64,000 bases of DNA, from positions 1,116,001 through 1,180,000 of the forward strand of contig CAVRTA010000006.1 in the NCBI GenBank assembly GCA_963724135.1. The letters are read 5' to 3'. This document shows, piece after piece, positions 18,320 to 26,427 of the stretch. The stretch is from DATLGB01 sp963724135 (GTDB taxonomy: Bacteria > Actinomycetota > Thermoleophilia > Solirubrobacterales > Solirubrobacteraceae). The position numbers and the translations under genes are program-made. Positions within the stretch are counted from its first letter, which is position 1. The number at the start of each line of letters is the position of its first letter. A model generated the notes under the pieces. The model saw nothing but the letters and a program-made list of their open reading frames with translations, had not been told where the DNA came from and did no database searches.

Positions 18320-19675
18320 CTAGAAGCTGCTGAAGAGGTCGATCCGCAGCCGGCGCCGCGAGCCGCCGAGCGTGAGCACAACCGGCCGCGGATACCAGCG
18401 CGCCAGCCTCGGGATGCGCAGCAGAGCGGGGCTGTGCAGCGGCGCGAGCGGCCGGCGCGCCAGGGCGACGAGCTTCCGCGACGGAGCCCGCCCGGCGACG
18501 AGCGCGCCGTGCACGAGCCCGACGCGCAGCAGGACGCGCCCGCCCGATCGGGCGACGTAGAGCCGGCCCTCGCGCCTGACGCGAAGGCTCGGGCTGCGGA
18601 GGTTGCGCGCGGCGTGCCGCAGGGCGGCCGCGATCGCCGCCGGGCGCTTGGGCTGCAGGCGCAGCCACGGTCCGCCGGGCGCCTTGAGGATCGCCGCCGG
18701 ACCTGACAACAGCTCCGGCGTGAGCGCGACGCCGGCGGCGCGCAGTCGCTCGCGCAGCGCGTCGAGCTTGAGCGCCGTCACCGGCAGCGCGGTGCGTAGC
18801 GCGCGCTCCGCGGCGATCGCGAGCCGGCTCAGCTCGGCGACAGCCAACGCGGGCAGGCGCGGCGGCAGCGCCGGCCGCGTCCCGGTCGCGCGCGTGAGCA
18901 GCGGCAGGTCGACCGCGGTCAGCCCGTGTCCCGACAGGTCGGCCGCCAGCGTCGCGCGCAGCTCGACCGCCGACGCGCCGAGCGAGAACCCGGCCGTGCT
19001 GAGCGCCTCCAGCACGCGGACCGACCGTGCCACCGCACCGGCGCGGCCGACCAGCGGCCGCAGGTCGACGTAGCCGTGCGCGAACGCGGCGGGCGGCTGT
19101 GTCTCGGGCAGCGCCGCCGTCATCTGCGCGGCGTCGAAGGCGTGGTCGGAGACGCGGGTGTCGAGCGCCTCGAGCAGCACGGGGACAGACCTGCCGACGA
19201 GCAGCACCCGGTCGCGCACCCCGAACGCCCACCCCCGCTCGGCGTAGAGGTCCGAGCCGCGATAGCGCCCCGCCCGCGTCGCGCGCCCCGCGATCACCCG
19301 CGCCTGCGCGAACGCGTCGAGCGCGTCGCCGTCGCGCGTGGTCAGGACCGCCAGCGGCGCCGCGCCGACGTGCGGCAGCCCGATCACCGCGTCGTTGCCG
19401 AGCAGACCGCGCAACTGCTCGTAGTGGACGTGGTGGCGCGCCGCGACCCTGCGCAGCGGCCGCAGCGCGCCCGAGGACGCCAGGCGTCGCAGCCCCGGGT
19501 CCTGCGGATCCGTGCGCACGACGGCGAGGACCGGGGCCGTGCTGGGGAAGTACGCCAGCGCCTCGCGCCGCGGCGAGTACGTGGGGATCTCGACCCCCGC
19601 CGCCGGTGGCGTCGTGCAGCCCGCCAGCGAGAGCAGCGCCAGCATGCCGAGCCCACGACGCAACCGCCGCCCCAT
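18320..19675 (-). CDS. Lipoprotein, DUF3352-like
   Basis: A 451-residue protein with a type II signal peptide ending LSLAGC (Cys20). The mature chain repeats blocks of the kind seen in DUF3352 proteins: VLAVVRTDPQDPGLRRLAS, GNDAVIGLPH, AVLTTRDGDALDAF, then a second half with LLSGPAAIL and VARSGGRVLLRVGLVHGALVAG. It is membrane-anchored outside the cell; function unknown. The composition is unusually Arg/Ala/Leu rich, in keeping with the high GC. Confidence 0.72.
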   Translation of the reverse strand: MGRRLRRGLGMLALLSLAGCTTPPAAGVEIPTYSPRREALAYFPSTAPVLAVVRTDPQDPGLRRLASSGALRPLRRVAARHHVHYEQLRGLLGNDAVIGLPHVGAAPLAVLTTRDGDALDAFAQARVIAGRATRAGRYRGSDLYAERGWAFGVRDRVLLVGRSVPVLLEALDTRVSDHAFDAAQMTAALPETQPPAAFAHGYVDLRPLVGRAGAVARSVRVLEALSTAGFSLGASAVELRATLAADLSGHGLTAVDLPLLTRATGTRPALPPRLPALAVAELSRLAIAAERALRTALPVTALKLDALRERLRAAGVALTPELLSGPAAILKAPGGPWLRLQPKRPAAIAAALRHAARNLRSPSLRVRREGRLYVARSGGRVLLRVGLVHGALVAGRAPSRKLVALARRPLAPLHSPALLRIPRLARWYPRPVVLTLGGSRRRLRIDLFSSF

Positions 19676-19826
19676 GCGCTTTTACATCGACGCGAACCCC
19701 TCTCGGCTCAAAGGCGCGACGCTACCCTTGGCCGGCGTGTGTCGTGATGCGGAAAGTCGTGCGCGGTCCGGCGGGATGGACGGGCGCGGCTGACGTGTGA
19801 CGGGGGACGGGAGTCGCACACACCAG

Positions 19827-19899
19827 GGCGAGATAGCTCAGTTGGTAGAGCACACGACTGAAAATCGTGGTGTCCCCGGTTCGAGTCCGGGTCTCGCCA
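19827..19899 (+). tRNA. tRNA-Phe (anticodon GAA)
   Basis: A complete 73-nt cloverleaf: acceptor GGCGAGA pairing with TCTCGCC, D arm GCTCAGTTGGTAGAGC, anticodon stem CACGA/TCGTG with loop CTGAAAA (anticodon GAA), T arm CCCGG-TTCGAGT-CCGGG, discriminator A. CCA is not encoded. Its 3' portion is duplicated three more times downstream, so the gene served as an integration target. Confidence 0.97.
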
Positions 19900-19900
19900 T
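19855..19900 (+). other. Att core, copy 1 (within tRNA-Phe)
   Basis: The 46-bp stretch from CGACTGAAAATCG through the acceptor end CTCGCCAT is repeated exactly at 25934-25979, for 45 bp at 32097-32141 and for 29 bp at 30393-30421. This copy keeps the tRNA gene intact and is the left boundary (attL-like) of the accessory zone. Confidence 0.85.
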
Positions 19901-19950
19901 GGCTCGGAAGCGCGCGCTAGAGCCGAATCCTGGAGGCAGCCCTGACCTGC

Positions 19951-19979
19951 AGGGCACCGCCAGGGCACCTCAGGGCACC
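19951..19979 (+). repeat. Arm-type direct repeats AGGGCACC (x3)
   Basis: Three copies of AGGGCACC at 19951, 19962 and 19972, spaced about one helical turn, ~50 bp inside the left end of unit 1. A 19-bp piece covering the first two recurs at 25821-25839 near the right end. This layout resembles integrase arm-binding sites. Confidence 0.6.
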
Positions 19980-20118
19980 ACGATCGTCTGTGCCAGCGGC
20001 CGTGAGGACCATCGCGGGTACGCGGACGTGGCTCTACGCCGCCGTCTCGAGTCGCGCTGACCCCACGACTCGATGCTGGCAACGACCGCGAGTCGTGCTG
20101 TCCCTACAGGACGACGTT

Positions 20119-20790
20119 TCACTCCGCGAGGTAGGCGAGTACGGCGAGCACGCGACGGTGATCGTCCGGAGCGTCGGCGAGGCCCAGCTTCTGGAAGAGG
20201 CGTCCGACGTGGCTCTCGACGGTTCGCTCGGAGATGACGAGGCGGTCGGCGATCGCCTGGTTCGATCGCCCCTGTGCCATCAGCGCGAGGATGTCGTTCT
20301 CGCGGTCGGTGAGCCGTCCCAGCGGGTGGTCCCCGCGAAGGCGGCTGAGGACTCGCCGCACGATCGCCGGGTCGACAACGGACCCGCCATCGCCGATCCG
20401 CCGGATTGCCTCAGCGAAGAGGGCCATGTCGGTGACGGTTTGCTTGAGGATATACCCGCGCCCCGGCATGCCGCCCTCGAGTAGTCGAGTCGCGTACTCG
20501 ACCTCGAGGTAGTCGGACAGAACGAGCACTCCGACGGTGGGGTGCCGCTCGGCGATCAGCGCCGCAGCTCGGAGCCCTTCGTCCGTGCCGGTCGGCGGCA
20601 TGCGAATGTCGACGAGAGCGACGTCCGGCCTGTGGCCCGCGACCTTGCGTAGCAGTTCATCGCCGTCGGCTGCCTGTGCGATGACCTCGAAGCCATGTGA
20701 CGCGAGAACCTTGGCCAGCCCCTCTCGGAGCAGCAGGGAATCGTCGGCGATCACGAGCCGGAGCGGTCGACCTACCGAGCCGGCGGTCAT
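20119..20790 (-). CDS. NarL/FixJ-type response regulator
   Basis: A 223-residue protein: receiver domain with acidic pair D16-D17, phosphoacceptor D61 (VDIRMPP) and Lys in ILKQ, then a LuxR-type HTH with LTDRENDILALMAQGRSNQAIA. It should be phosphorylated by the histidine kinase encoded two genes upstream in the same operon and control transcription. Its receiver is markedly similar to the receiver of the divergent cyclase fusion (shared RMPPTxTxEG), implying common ancestry. ATG 20790 is 8 bp from the stop of the preceding gene. Confidence 0.92.
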   Translation of the reverse strand: MTAGSVGRPLRLVIADDSLLLREGLAKVLASHGFEVIAQAADGDELLRKVAGHRPDVALVDIRMPPTGTDEGLRAAALIAERHPTVGVLVLSDYLEVEYATRLLEGGMPGRGYILKQTVTDMALFAEAIRRIGDGGSVVDPAIVRRVLSRLRGDHPLGRLTDRENDILALMAQGRSNQAIADRLVISERTVESHVGRLFQKLGLADAPDDHRRVLAVLAYLAE

Positions 20791-20797
20791 CAAGGGG

Positions 20798-21160
20798 TCA
20801 TCGCGGCTCTCCCACGAGTGTGGCCAGCGTGGCCCCCGAGAGGTCAGGCTTGTGGATGAACCCAGCGACGGGCGCCTCCGCCAAGCGCCTGCCGTAATCC
20901 GTGGCCTGACGGCTCGAGATGAGGACGATTGCGGGTGGGTCACCGGTCGCCCCGATGTCCTCGGCCGTCGCCAGGCCGTCGCGGTCCGGAAGCTGGACGT
21001 CGAGCAGCACGACGTCAGGAGCGAGGCGGGCGACAGCCTCTAGCGCACTTGCCGAGTCATCCGCCTCGCCGACGACGGTGTAGCCGGCGGTCTCCAACAC
21101 CCGGCGGGCGCGGGAGCGGAAGACCTGGTGGTCATCGACAATGAGGACGCCGGCGACCAT
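20798..21160 (-). CDS. Stand-alone receiver domain protein
   Basis: A 120-residue single receiver with D9-D10, phosphoacceptor D54 (LLDVQLP), Ser82/83 and Lys104, so phosphorylation should work; there is no output domain. Its start overlaps the kinase stop (ATGA). A phosphate sink or shuttle between the kinase and the other receivers is the simplest role. Confidence 0.9.
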   Translation of the reverse strand: MVAGVLIVDDHQVFRSRARRVLETAGYTVVGEADDSASALEAVARLAPDVVLLDVQLPDRDGLATAEDIGATGDPPAIVLISSRQATDYGRRLAEAPVAGFIHKPDLSGATLATLVGEPR

Positions 21161-22779
21161 CAGGCTGTAGCCGCCCCTGGCGCGAGCACGGTATCCGCGA
21201 TGACCGGGAGTTCGGCCGTGACGCGCGCACCCCCGACCGGGTCGTTCTTCACGGTCAAGGTCCCCTCGATCGCCGCGACCCGATCGGCGAGCCCGGCCAG
21301 CCCGGTACCAGCAGCGATGTCTGCGCCTCCGACACCGTCGTCACTCACGCACACGACCAGGCGACCGTTGCTCCGAGCGACCGAGACCTCAGCCCGGGAT
21401 GCCGCCGCGTGCTTTGCAACATTGGCCAACGCCTCACATACCACGTAGTAGGCAGTTGACTCGACCGTTTCGGGATAACGCTCGTCCGGCGCATCGACCG
21501 ACACCGGCAGCGGGGCGACCGCGGCGAGCTGACGCAAGGCCGGCGAGAGGCCGTCCGTGGTCAGCACCGATGGGTGCAGGCCGCGAGCAAGCTCTCGGAG
21601 CTCGTCCAGTGCGCTGTTGAGGTTGGCCGCGGCATCGTCGGCCATCTGCCGCAAGTCGGTCGCTTGGTCGTCCGTCGCCCGGTCGGCCAGCATGCGGAGG
21701 TCCAACGCGAGGGCGACGAGCCTCTGCTGCGCTCCGTCGTGGATGTTCCGCTCGATGCGCCGGCGCTCTGCGTCGGAGGCCGCGACGATTCGCGCGCGCG
21801 AGGCGCGTACCTCGACAGCCAGACGGGCGCGATCCTCGAGACCGCTCATCGCTTCGTTGAAAGACCGCGCAAGCACCCCGTACTCGTCAGCGGACAGGTC
21901 GGGTACGGGTGTGTCGAAGCGACCGGCCCGCAGTCGGTGCGTCGCGGCGAGAAGGTCTCGAAGCGGCGCCAGCAGCGAAACCCCCAAAAGCCACGCGACG
22001 AGCAGGGCGGGAAGCGATGCGATCGTGAGCGCGACCAGCATCCCTCCGAGTAGATCCCAATGCTCGACACCGGGAGTGGCGCTAGCAAACACAGCGAGGG
22101 CACTGGCCGCAGCGGTGCCTGCTACCGCCAAGCGGAGCTTCACCACGACGGGCACGCCATGGTCCGAAGGCGGAGTCGTCTCCAGTCGTCGCGACAGGTC
22201 TCTGATCACCGGCCGGCAGACCAGCTGCGCGCCGAACATGCCCCCGCCGGCGAGCATCAGCAGCGTGGCGGCAACGCAGACGACCAGCACGATCACCAGA
22301 GGTAGATCGAATGAGACGACCGAGGCACCGGCGACAATCGACAGAGGAAGGCACAGAAGTGCGCCGACCGTGCAGTTGATTCGGATGACTTCGAGCGGTA
22401 GCCGGCGCGCCGACTGCCACGCCGTCAGTGCATCGGCGCCGGGTGATTCCGCCCAGAACGCCAGGACGGGCCGCATTCGCCGGCGCAGCACAACGTGGCC
22501 GACCGTCACCCCCAGGACCCAGATCGGCAGCTGAACCGCGAAGAGCTCGATGCCGGTCGTCGCCGACAGCTGCTCGAGACGAACAAACGTGGCGATCGCA
22601 GCCCCACCGAAGACCAGCAGGAGAACCCACCCCGCGGCGGCAAACGCCAAGAGCACCGATGGCCCGAGCGCGAGGTACGCCCGCTCGAGCCGAACGTCTA
22701 GCTGGCCCAGCTCCGGCACTTCTTGCGAAGCGCTACGCACCATGCCCTCAGCTGTCTCACCCACCTCGACGCCCGACAT
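21160..22779 (-). CDS. Membrane sensor histidine kinase (HisKA_3)
   Basis: A 539-residue kinase. Six hydrophobic segments cover residues ~38-275, with no large extracellular domain; a HAMP-like segment (~275-325) follows. The H-box is IERNIHDGAQQ with His347, the N-box VCEALANVAKH with Asn453 and the G-box SDDGVGGADIAAGTG. This is the NarX/LiaS/DesK group that pairs with NarL-type regulators, as the downstream operon provides. The signal may be sensed within the membrane (inference). It is divergent from the cyclase fusion, with a 112-bp shared promoter region. Confidence 0.92.
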   Translation of the reverse strand: MSGVEVGETAEGMVRSASQEVPELGQLDVRLERAYLALGPSVLLAFAAAGWVLLLVFGGAAIATFVRLEQLSATTGIELFAVQLPIWVLGVTVGHVVLRRRMRPVLAFWAESPGADALTAWQSARRLPLEVIRINCTVGALLCLPLSIVAGASVVSFDLPLVIVLVVCVAATLLMLAGGGMFGAQLVCRPVIRDLSRRLETTPPSDHGVPVVVKLRLAVAGTAAASALAVFASATPGVEHWDLLGGMLVALTIASLPALLVAWLLGVSLLAPLRDLLAATHRLRAGRFDTPVPDLSADEYGVLARSFNEAMSGLEDRARLAVEVRASRARIVAASDAERRRIERNIHDGAQQRLVALALDLRMLADRATDDQATDLRQMADDAAANLNSALDELRELARGLHPSVLTTDGLSPALRQLAAVAPLPVSVDAPDERYPETVESTAYYVVCEALANVAKHAAASRAEVSVARSNGRLVVCVSDDGVGGADIAAGTGLAGLADRVAAIEGTLTVKNDPVGGARVTAELPVIADTVLAPGAATA

Positions 22780-22891
22780 CTCCGCGCAACTCTAGATCGG
22801 CCTCGCGCGGGCGACTTGCGAGCTAGCACGGACTTCGATCGGGAGCTGGCTCCGATGTGCGGACGACCGCGACGCTCGAGGCTTCCTGACG

Positions 22892-23869
22892 ATGCCGCTG
22901 CAAACGCAAACGATCCTGTTCACGGACATCGTCGCCTCGACGGAGCTGTTTTCCGTCGCTGGCGGGACGCGGACAGAGGATCTGCTGCGAGCGCACTTCG
23001 AGCTCCTCGACGATCACGTTCGCCATCACGGTGGCCGGCCGATCAAGCGTTTAGGTGATGGAGTGATGGCGCGGTTCGGAGCCGCGACCGCCGCGATCGG
23101 CGCCGCAGTTGCCATCCAGCAGACGGTGACGTGCGGAACCGTTGAGCACCCTGGCGGCGGGGGCCTGCGTCTACGAGTCGCGATGAGCAGCGGCGACGTT
23201 CACCTCGAAGGCGACGATTGCCTCGGCGCCCCGGTCGTCGAGGCCAGTCGACTGTGCGAGCGCGCCGAGGGTGCTCAGATCCTGGTCGCCGAGCGCACCC
23301 GGCTCCTCGTCGGACCGCGCGTTCCGCTCGCCGACCGCGGTTCGATGCGGCTGAAGGGCTTGCGGGAGTCGATCAACGTCTGGGAAGCCATCTGGGAACC
23401 CGGGGATCGGCCACCGTTGCGCGCCGTCATCGCCGACGATGCCGCCTTCGTGCGAGAGGGCGTCGCTCGAGTGCTCGAGGCTTGTGGCATCGACGTCGTC
23501 GCCCAGGTCGGCGATGCCGAACAGCTGCTGCGACTGACGGACGAACTGCTCCCTGACATCGCGGTCATCGACCTCCGCATGCCGCCGACGCACACGTCCG
23601 AGGGCATCGATGCCGCCGAGCAGATCCTCGCGCGGCACACGCTGACGAGTGTGCTCCTGCTGTCCCAGGACCTTGAGCCGCGCTACGCCGAGCGGCTGCG
23701 TCAAGCGCGAGCCGGAGGTGTTGGCTACCTGCTCAAGCAGCGCGTGGCGGACATCCGTGTGTTTCAGCGCTCGGTGCATCGCGTTGCCCAAGGCGAGCTG
23801 GTCTTCGACGACGTCTTGAGCACGCCGTCGACGAATGACACCACCACATACCAGGAGGCACAGCAATGA
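22892..23869 (+). CDS. Class III nucleotidyl cyclase fused to a receiver domain
   Basis: A 325-residue protein. Residues 1-165 are a class III cyclase: metal Asp12 (LFTDIV), Lys52 and Asp56 (IKRLGDG), and Arg120 (EASRL). The usual transition-state Asn is replaced (VVEASR instead of VNxAAR). Residues ~175-300 are a receiver with D182-D183, phosphoacceptor D227 and Lys282. A short tail replaces any HTH. The receiver closely resembles that of the NarL-type regulator encoded in the same unit, so the kinase may control cyclic nucleotide synthesis directly. The stop overlaps the next start (ATGA). Confidence 0.88.
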   Translation: MPLQTQTILFTDIVASTELFSVAGGTRTEDLLRAHFELLDDHVRHHGGRPIKRLGDGVMARFGAATAAIGAAVAIQQTVTCGTVEHPGGGGLRLRVAMSSGDVHLEGDDCLGAPVVEASRLCERAEGAQILVAERTRLLVGPRVPLADRGSMRLKGLRESINVWEAIWEPGDRPPLRAVIADDAAFVREGVARVLEACGIDVVAQVGDAEQLLRLTDELLPDIAVIDLRMPPTHTSEGIDAAEQILARHTLTSVLLLSQDLEPRYAERLRQARAGGVGYLLKQRVADIRVFQRSVHRVAQGELVFDDVLSTPSTNDTTTYQEAQQ

Positions 23870-25044
23870 AGGTCCCGCATGCGGCGGTCGCGTTCGTTGT
23901 GTTCATCGCCACGAGCATCTTGACGTCGACAGTGGCTGCACAATCGACACCAGGCCCGTTGTCCGGCGAGACCCCATACGGCGCCGGTCCGGTTCCAGGA
24001 GCGGGATTGTGCAACGACACCCCTCTAAGCGCGCAGCGCCCGATCTCCTTGCCTGCCGATGACGCACCGCATACTGGCGATCGCAACTACTGGGAGTGGT
24101 GGTACTGGACCGGTCACCTCGAGGCCTCTCCCAAGCACCGGGGCGCCAAGACTCGCACCACGCCGCGCCGGCGGTTCTCGTTCATGGTCGTGTTCGAGTG
24201 GAAGCCGCAACTGCATCTCCAGCAGACTGCGTACCTCATCGGTGACGTCGCTCGCGGCAAGACGCACCACGGCCGCCAGGGTGACATTCCGGGAGACCCG
24301 ACTCTCGTCCCGAACGGATTTGCGCTCCAGGGACCACATTCGTCGGCAGTAGGCGGCAACGGTCGAGATGTTCTGCATAGCGAGGTCGACGGTTACGAGC
24401 TCGATATCGCGTTGAAGTCTCTGAAGCCCCCGCTGCTGCACTTCGGGACCGGGCATGGCTCGCTGTACTGCCAGAGCGTGTTCTATTACCAGCGTCAGCG
24501 CATGGCGGTCACGGGCACCCTCAAGGCGAATGGCGTCCCGATGCGGGTGCGCGGCACCGCCTCGTTTGACCATCAGTGGGGTCTCACCCCCGCGTATCAA
24601 GTCACCCAGTCGAAGTACCTGGCGTTCACGCTGAAGGACGGGACCGACGTGTGGCTGGGCGACGTGCGGTTCCCGCACTCGCCTTCGAGCGCTGGTGTCA
24701 CCGTCCCGGACGAGACCAGCGCCTACGTCAAGTTCGGTTCGATATCGGACAGAAGCGGCAATGTCACGATCCTGGGAAAGGACGACTTCGAGCTGACGCC
24801 GACCAAGTACTTCCGACCATCAGCGGCATGCGCATACCCAGTTGCGTACGACGTTGCGATCGGGAGCCGCCAGTACCACGTCGAGCCGACGATCCTCGAC
24901 GGAGAGGTACGCAGCACCGATGTCCCTCTCAACTACGCGCTGTGGGCTGAGGACGCCACCTTCTGGGACGGCGAAACCAGTATCAGCGGGGACGGCACAG
25001 GTCTCGGCTGGCTCGACCTCGTGCGGGCGTGCCCTGAGCGATGA
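23866..25044 (+). CDS. Secreted CrtC/AttH lipocalin-like protein
   Basis: A 392-residue protein with a signal peptide cleaved near residue 25 (STVAAQS). The early motif NYWEWWYWTGHLE, the central GTASFDHQWG and the C-terminal aromatic pattern are those of the two-domain CrtC/AttH lipocalin family (carotenoid 1,2-hydratase and attachment-protein relatives). It is probably an extracytoplasmic lipid- or isoprenoid-binding protein or hydratase. It overlaps the cyclase stop by 4 nt, so it is in the same transcript and may be the effector of the signalling unit. Third-position AT is visibly higher than in core genes. Confidence 0.78.
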   Translation: MKVPHAAVAFVVFIATSILTSTVAAQSTPGPLSGETPYGAGPVPGAGLCNDTPLSAQRPISLPADDAPHTGDRNYWEWWYWTGHLEASPKHRGAKTRTTPRRRFSFMVVFEWKPQLHLQQTAYLIGDVARGKTHHGRQGDIPGDPTLVPNGFALQGPHSSAVGGNGRDVLHSEVDGYELDIALKSLKPPLLHFGTGHGSLYCQSVFYYQRQRMAVTGTLKANGVPMRVRGTASFDHQWGLTPAYQVTQSKYLAFTLKDGTDVWLGDVRFPHSPSSAGVTVPDETSAYVKFGSISDRSGNVTILGKDDFELTPTKYFRPSAACAYPVAYDVAIGSRQYHVEPTILDGEVRSTDVPLNYALWAEDATFWDGETSISGDGTGLGWLDLVRACPER

Positions 25045-25103
25045 CTGCGGCCATTCGTGGTGTTCAAGACCAGCAGAGGGGCCGGGGGCGTAAACTGTGG
25101 ACC

Positions 25104-25292
25104 GTGAAGCAGACGCTCGCACTCTCTGTGGCACAGCTCGCTGAAGCGGCTCGGAAGAGTGCGCCCGCGACGGAGGACGACGTGTCGATCACGCAAGGCG
25201 GGCGGCGCCTGACGTCACGCACCGAGGTACTCGAGTTCCTCGCGCAGGTCGACGCGCAGCGCGGCGAGCGCCGCGATGCAGTCAGCCCCTGA
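25104..25292 (+). CDS. Small antitoxin-like protein
   Basis: A 62-residue protein starting MKQTLALSVAQLAEAARK, with a helix then ITQGGRRLTSRTEVLEFLAQ. GTG 25104 is 7 nt after a TAAACT -10 box, so the message is probably leaderless. The gene overlaps the nucleotidyltransferase by 17 bp. Size, order and overlap fit an antitoxin-toxin pair, but I do not recognise the fold. Confidence 0.6.
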   Translation: MKQTLALSVAQLAEAARKSAPATEDDVSITQGGRRLTSRTEVLEFLAQVDAQRGERRDAVSP

Positions 25293-25821
25293 CCCGCCAG
25301 AGAACCCGACGCTCGACGTCCTGCGCTTGGTCGAGGCCCTCAACCGCCACGGAGTCGAACATCTGATCGTCGGCGGCGTGGCCGCCCTCAGCTACGGCGC
25401 GCGGAAGCCGACGAGGGACATGGACTGCGTCGTCCGGCACAACGATGGCAACCTCGATCGCCTCGCCGCCGCCATGCGAGAGCTCAACGCCAGGTTGCGG
25501 GTCGCCCGGATGACCGACGCCGAGGCCAAGCTCCTACCGGTGCAGATCGACCGCCACACGCTCGCGGCGCTGGAGATATCCACATGGATGACTGACGCCG
25601 GGCCGCTTGACGTGCTCACCGATCTGCGCGCCGCCGACGGGCGGCGCGTTCCCTACGAGGAGCTCGCGCACAGGTCCAGGGTTCTCGAAGCAGACGGCAT
25701 CACCATTCGAGTCGCCGCCCTCGAAGACATCATCGCGTCGAAGCGCTGGGCCGACCGTCCGAAAGATCGCTCGGCTCTTCCAGAACTCGAGCGCCTCCGT
25801 TCCGCCAGCTACGAGTCGTGA
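25276..25821 (+). CDS. MNT-type nucleotidyltransferase (possible toxin)
   Basis: A 181-residue protein with the nucleotidyltransferase signature GGVAALSYG (residues 33-41) and RDMD (D48, D50); PLDVLTDL supplies a candidate third acidic residue. The C-terminal ALEDIIASKRWADRPKD matches the region seen in DUF6036/AbiEii-like enzymes. Such proteins modify tRNA or proteins with nucleotides, and several are toxins. Together with the small upstream gene it forms a likely two-gene module just inside the right end of unit 1. Confidence 0.75.
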   Translation: MQSAPDPPENPTLDVLRLVEALNRHGVEHLIVGGVAALSYGARKPTRDMDCVVRHNDGNLDRLAAAMRELNARLRVARMTDAEAKLLPVQIDRHTLAALEISTWMTDAGPLDVLTDLRAADGRRVPYEELAHRSRVLEADGITIRVAALEDIIASKRWADRPKDRSALPELERLRSASYES

Positions 25822-25839
25822 GGGCACCGCCAGGGCACC
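25821..25839 (+). repeat. Arm-type repeat near right end of unit 1
   Basis: A 19-bp exact copy of the double AGGGCACC block at 19951-19969, beginning at the nucleotidyltransferase stop codon and ~95 bp from the second att core. An arm-site role is inferred. Confidence 0.55.
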
Positions 25840-26427
25840 GGACCAGCCCGGACGACCGCGGAATCGACAGTGCCTCTGGACCGCGATCTGGCTCTTTAGA
25901 GCGGAAGCCGCGGACCACCGCGGACCGCTCTACCGACTGAAAATCGTGGTGTCCCCGGTTCGAGTCCGGGTCTCGCCATCGGGTTTCTTGGCTCTGCGCC
26001 GCCGTTTGCGCTGATCAATCGCGTGAGGCAACGCACGGCCATCGGGTCTTGAATGGGCCTTCGGGCCCAAATCGGCGTCGGAAACCGTGAGGAAACGGGC
26101 GGGGACGAGCGCGGGCGAGCTCCCGTCTGGCTCCCTGCCTGGGGTTTGGGTTGACTCGGTCCAAGGACATCGCGAGTCGCGGGCTTGTGGTTGCTCGTTC
26201 GAGAGCGCCCGGCGCTCTCGGGCCTGAACGACCCCTCGCGCGCCGACGACAGTCCCGTCGGGGCGCTTTCAGCCTCCGCAGGTCCGGCAACTGCGGACGA
26301 CTCGAATAGTGCGGCCGCGACGGTCGCGGCCCGTGATCACCAGCCGCGCACGCCTGCCGCCGTGACGACGGAGATCCAAGACGAACGATCGGCCACGCTC
26401 TCCGTCGGGCTCGTCCACCTCGCCCAC
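25840..26427. other. Gene-poor junction between units 1 and 2
   Basis: No convincing gene. It holds the inverted repeat TAGAGCGG/CCGCTCTA (25897-25904, 25925-25932) immediately before the second att core, that core itself, a UUCG-loop hairpin at 26054-26069, and two related words GTGAGGCAACG/GTGAGGAAACG (26023, 26087). A further hairpin with arms GAGAGCGC/GCGCTCTC lies at 26201-26219. Confidence 0.5.
25934..25979 (+). other. Att core, copy 2 (46 bp of tRNA-Phe 3' end)
   Basis: Identical to 19855-19900, from CGACTGAAAATCG to CTCGCCAT, with no acceptor 5' half or D arm nearby, so it is not a tRNA gene. It marks the right end of unit 1 and the left end of unit 2. Confidence 0.9.

Noticed and set aside
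24000..25821. Integrase or recombinase gene inside unit 1
   Set aside because: No frame shows the tyrosine-integrase R..HxxR..Y pattern or a serine-recombinase catalytic domain.
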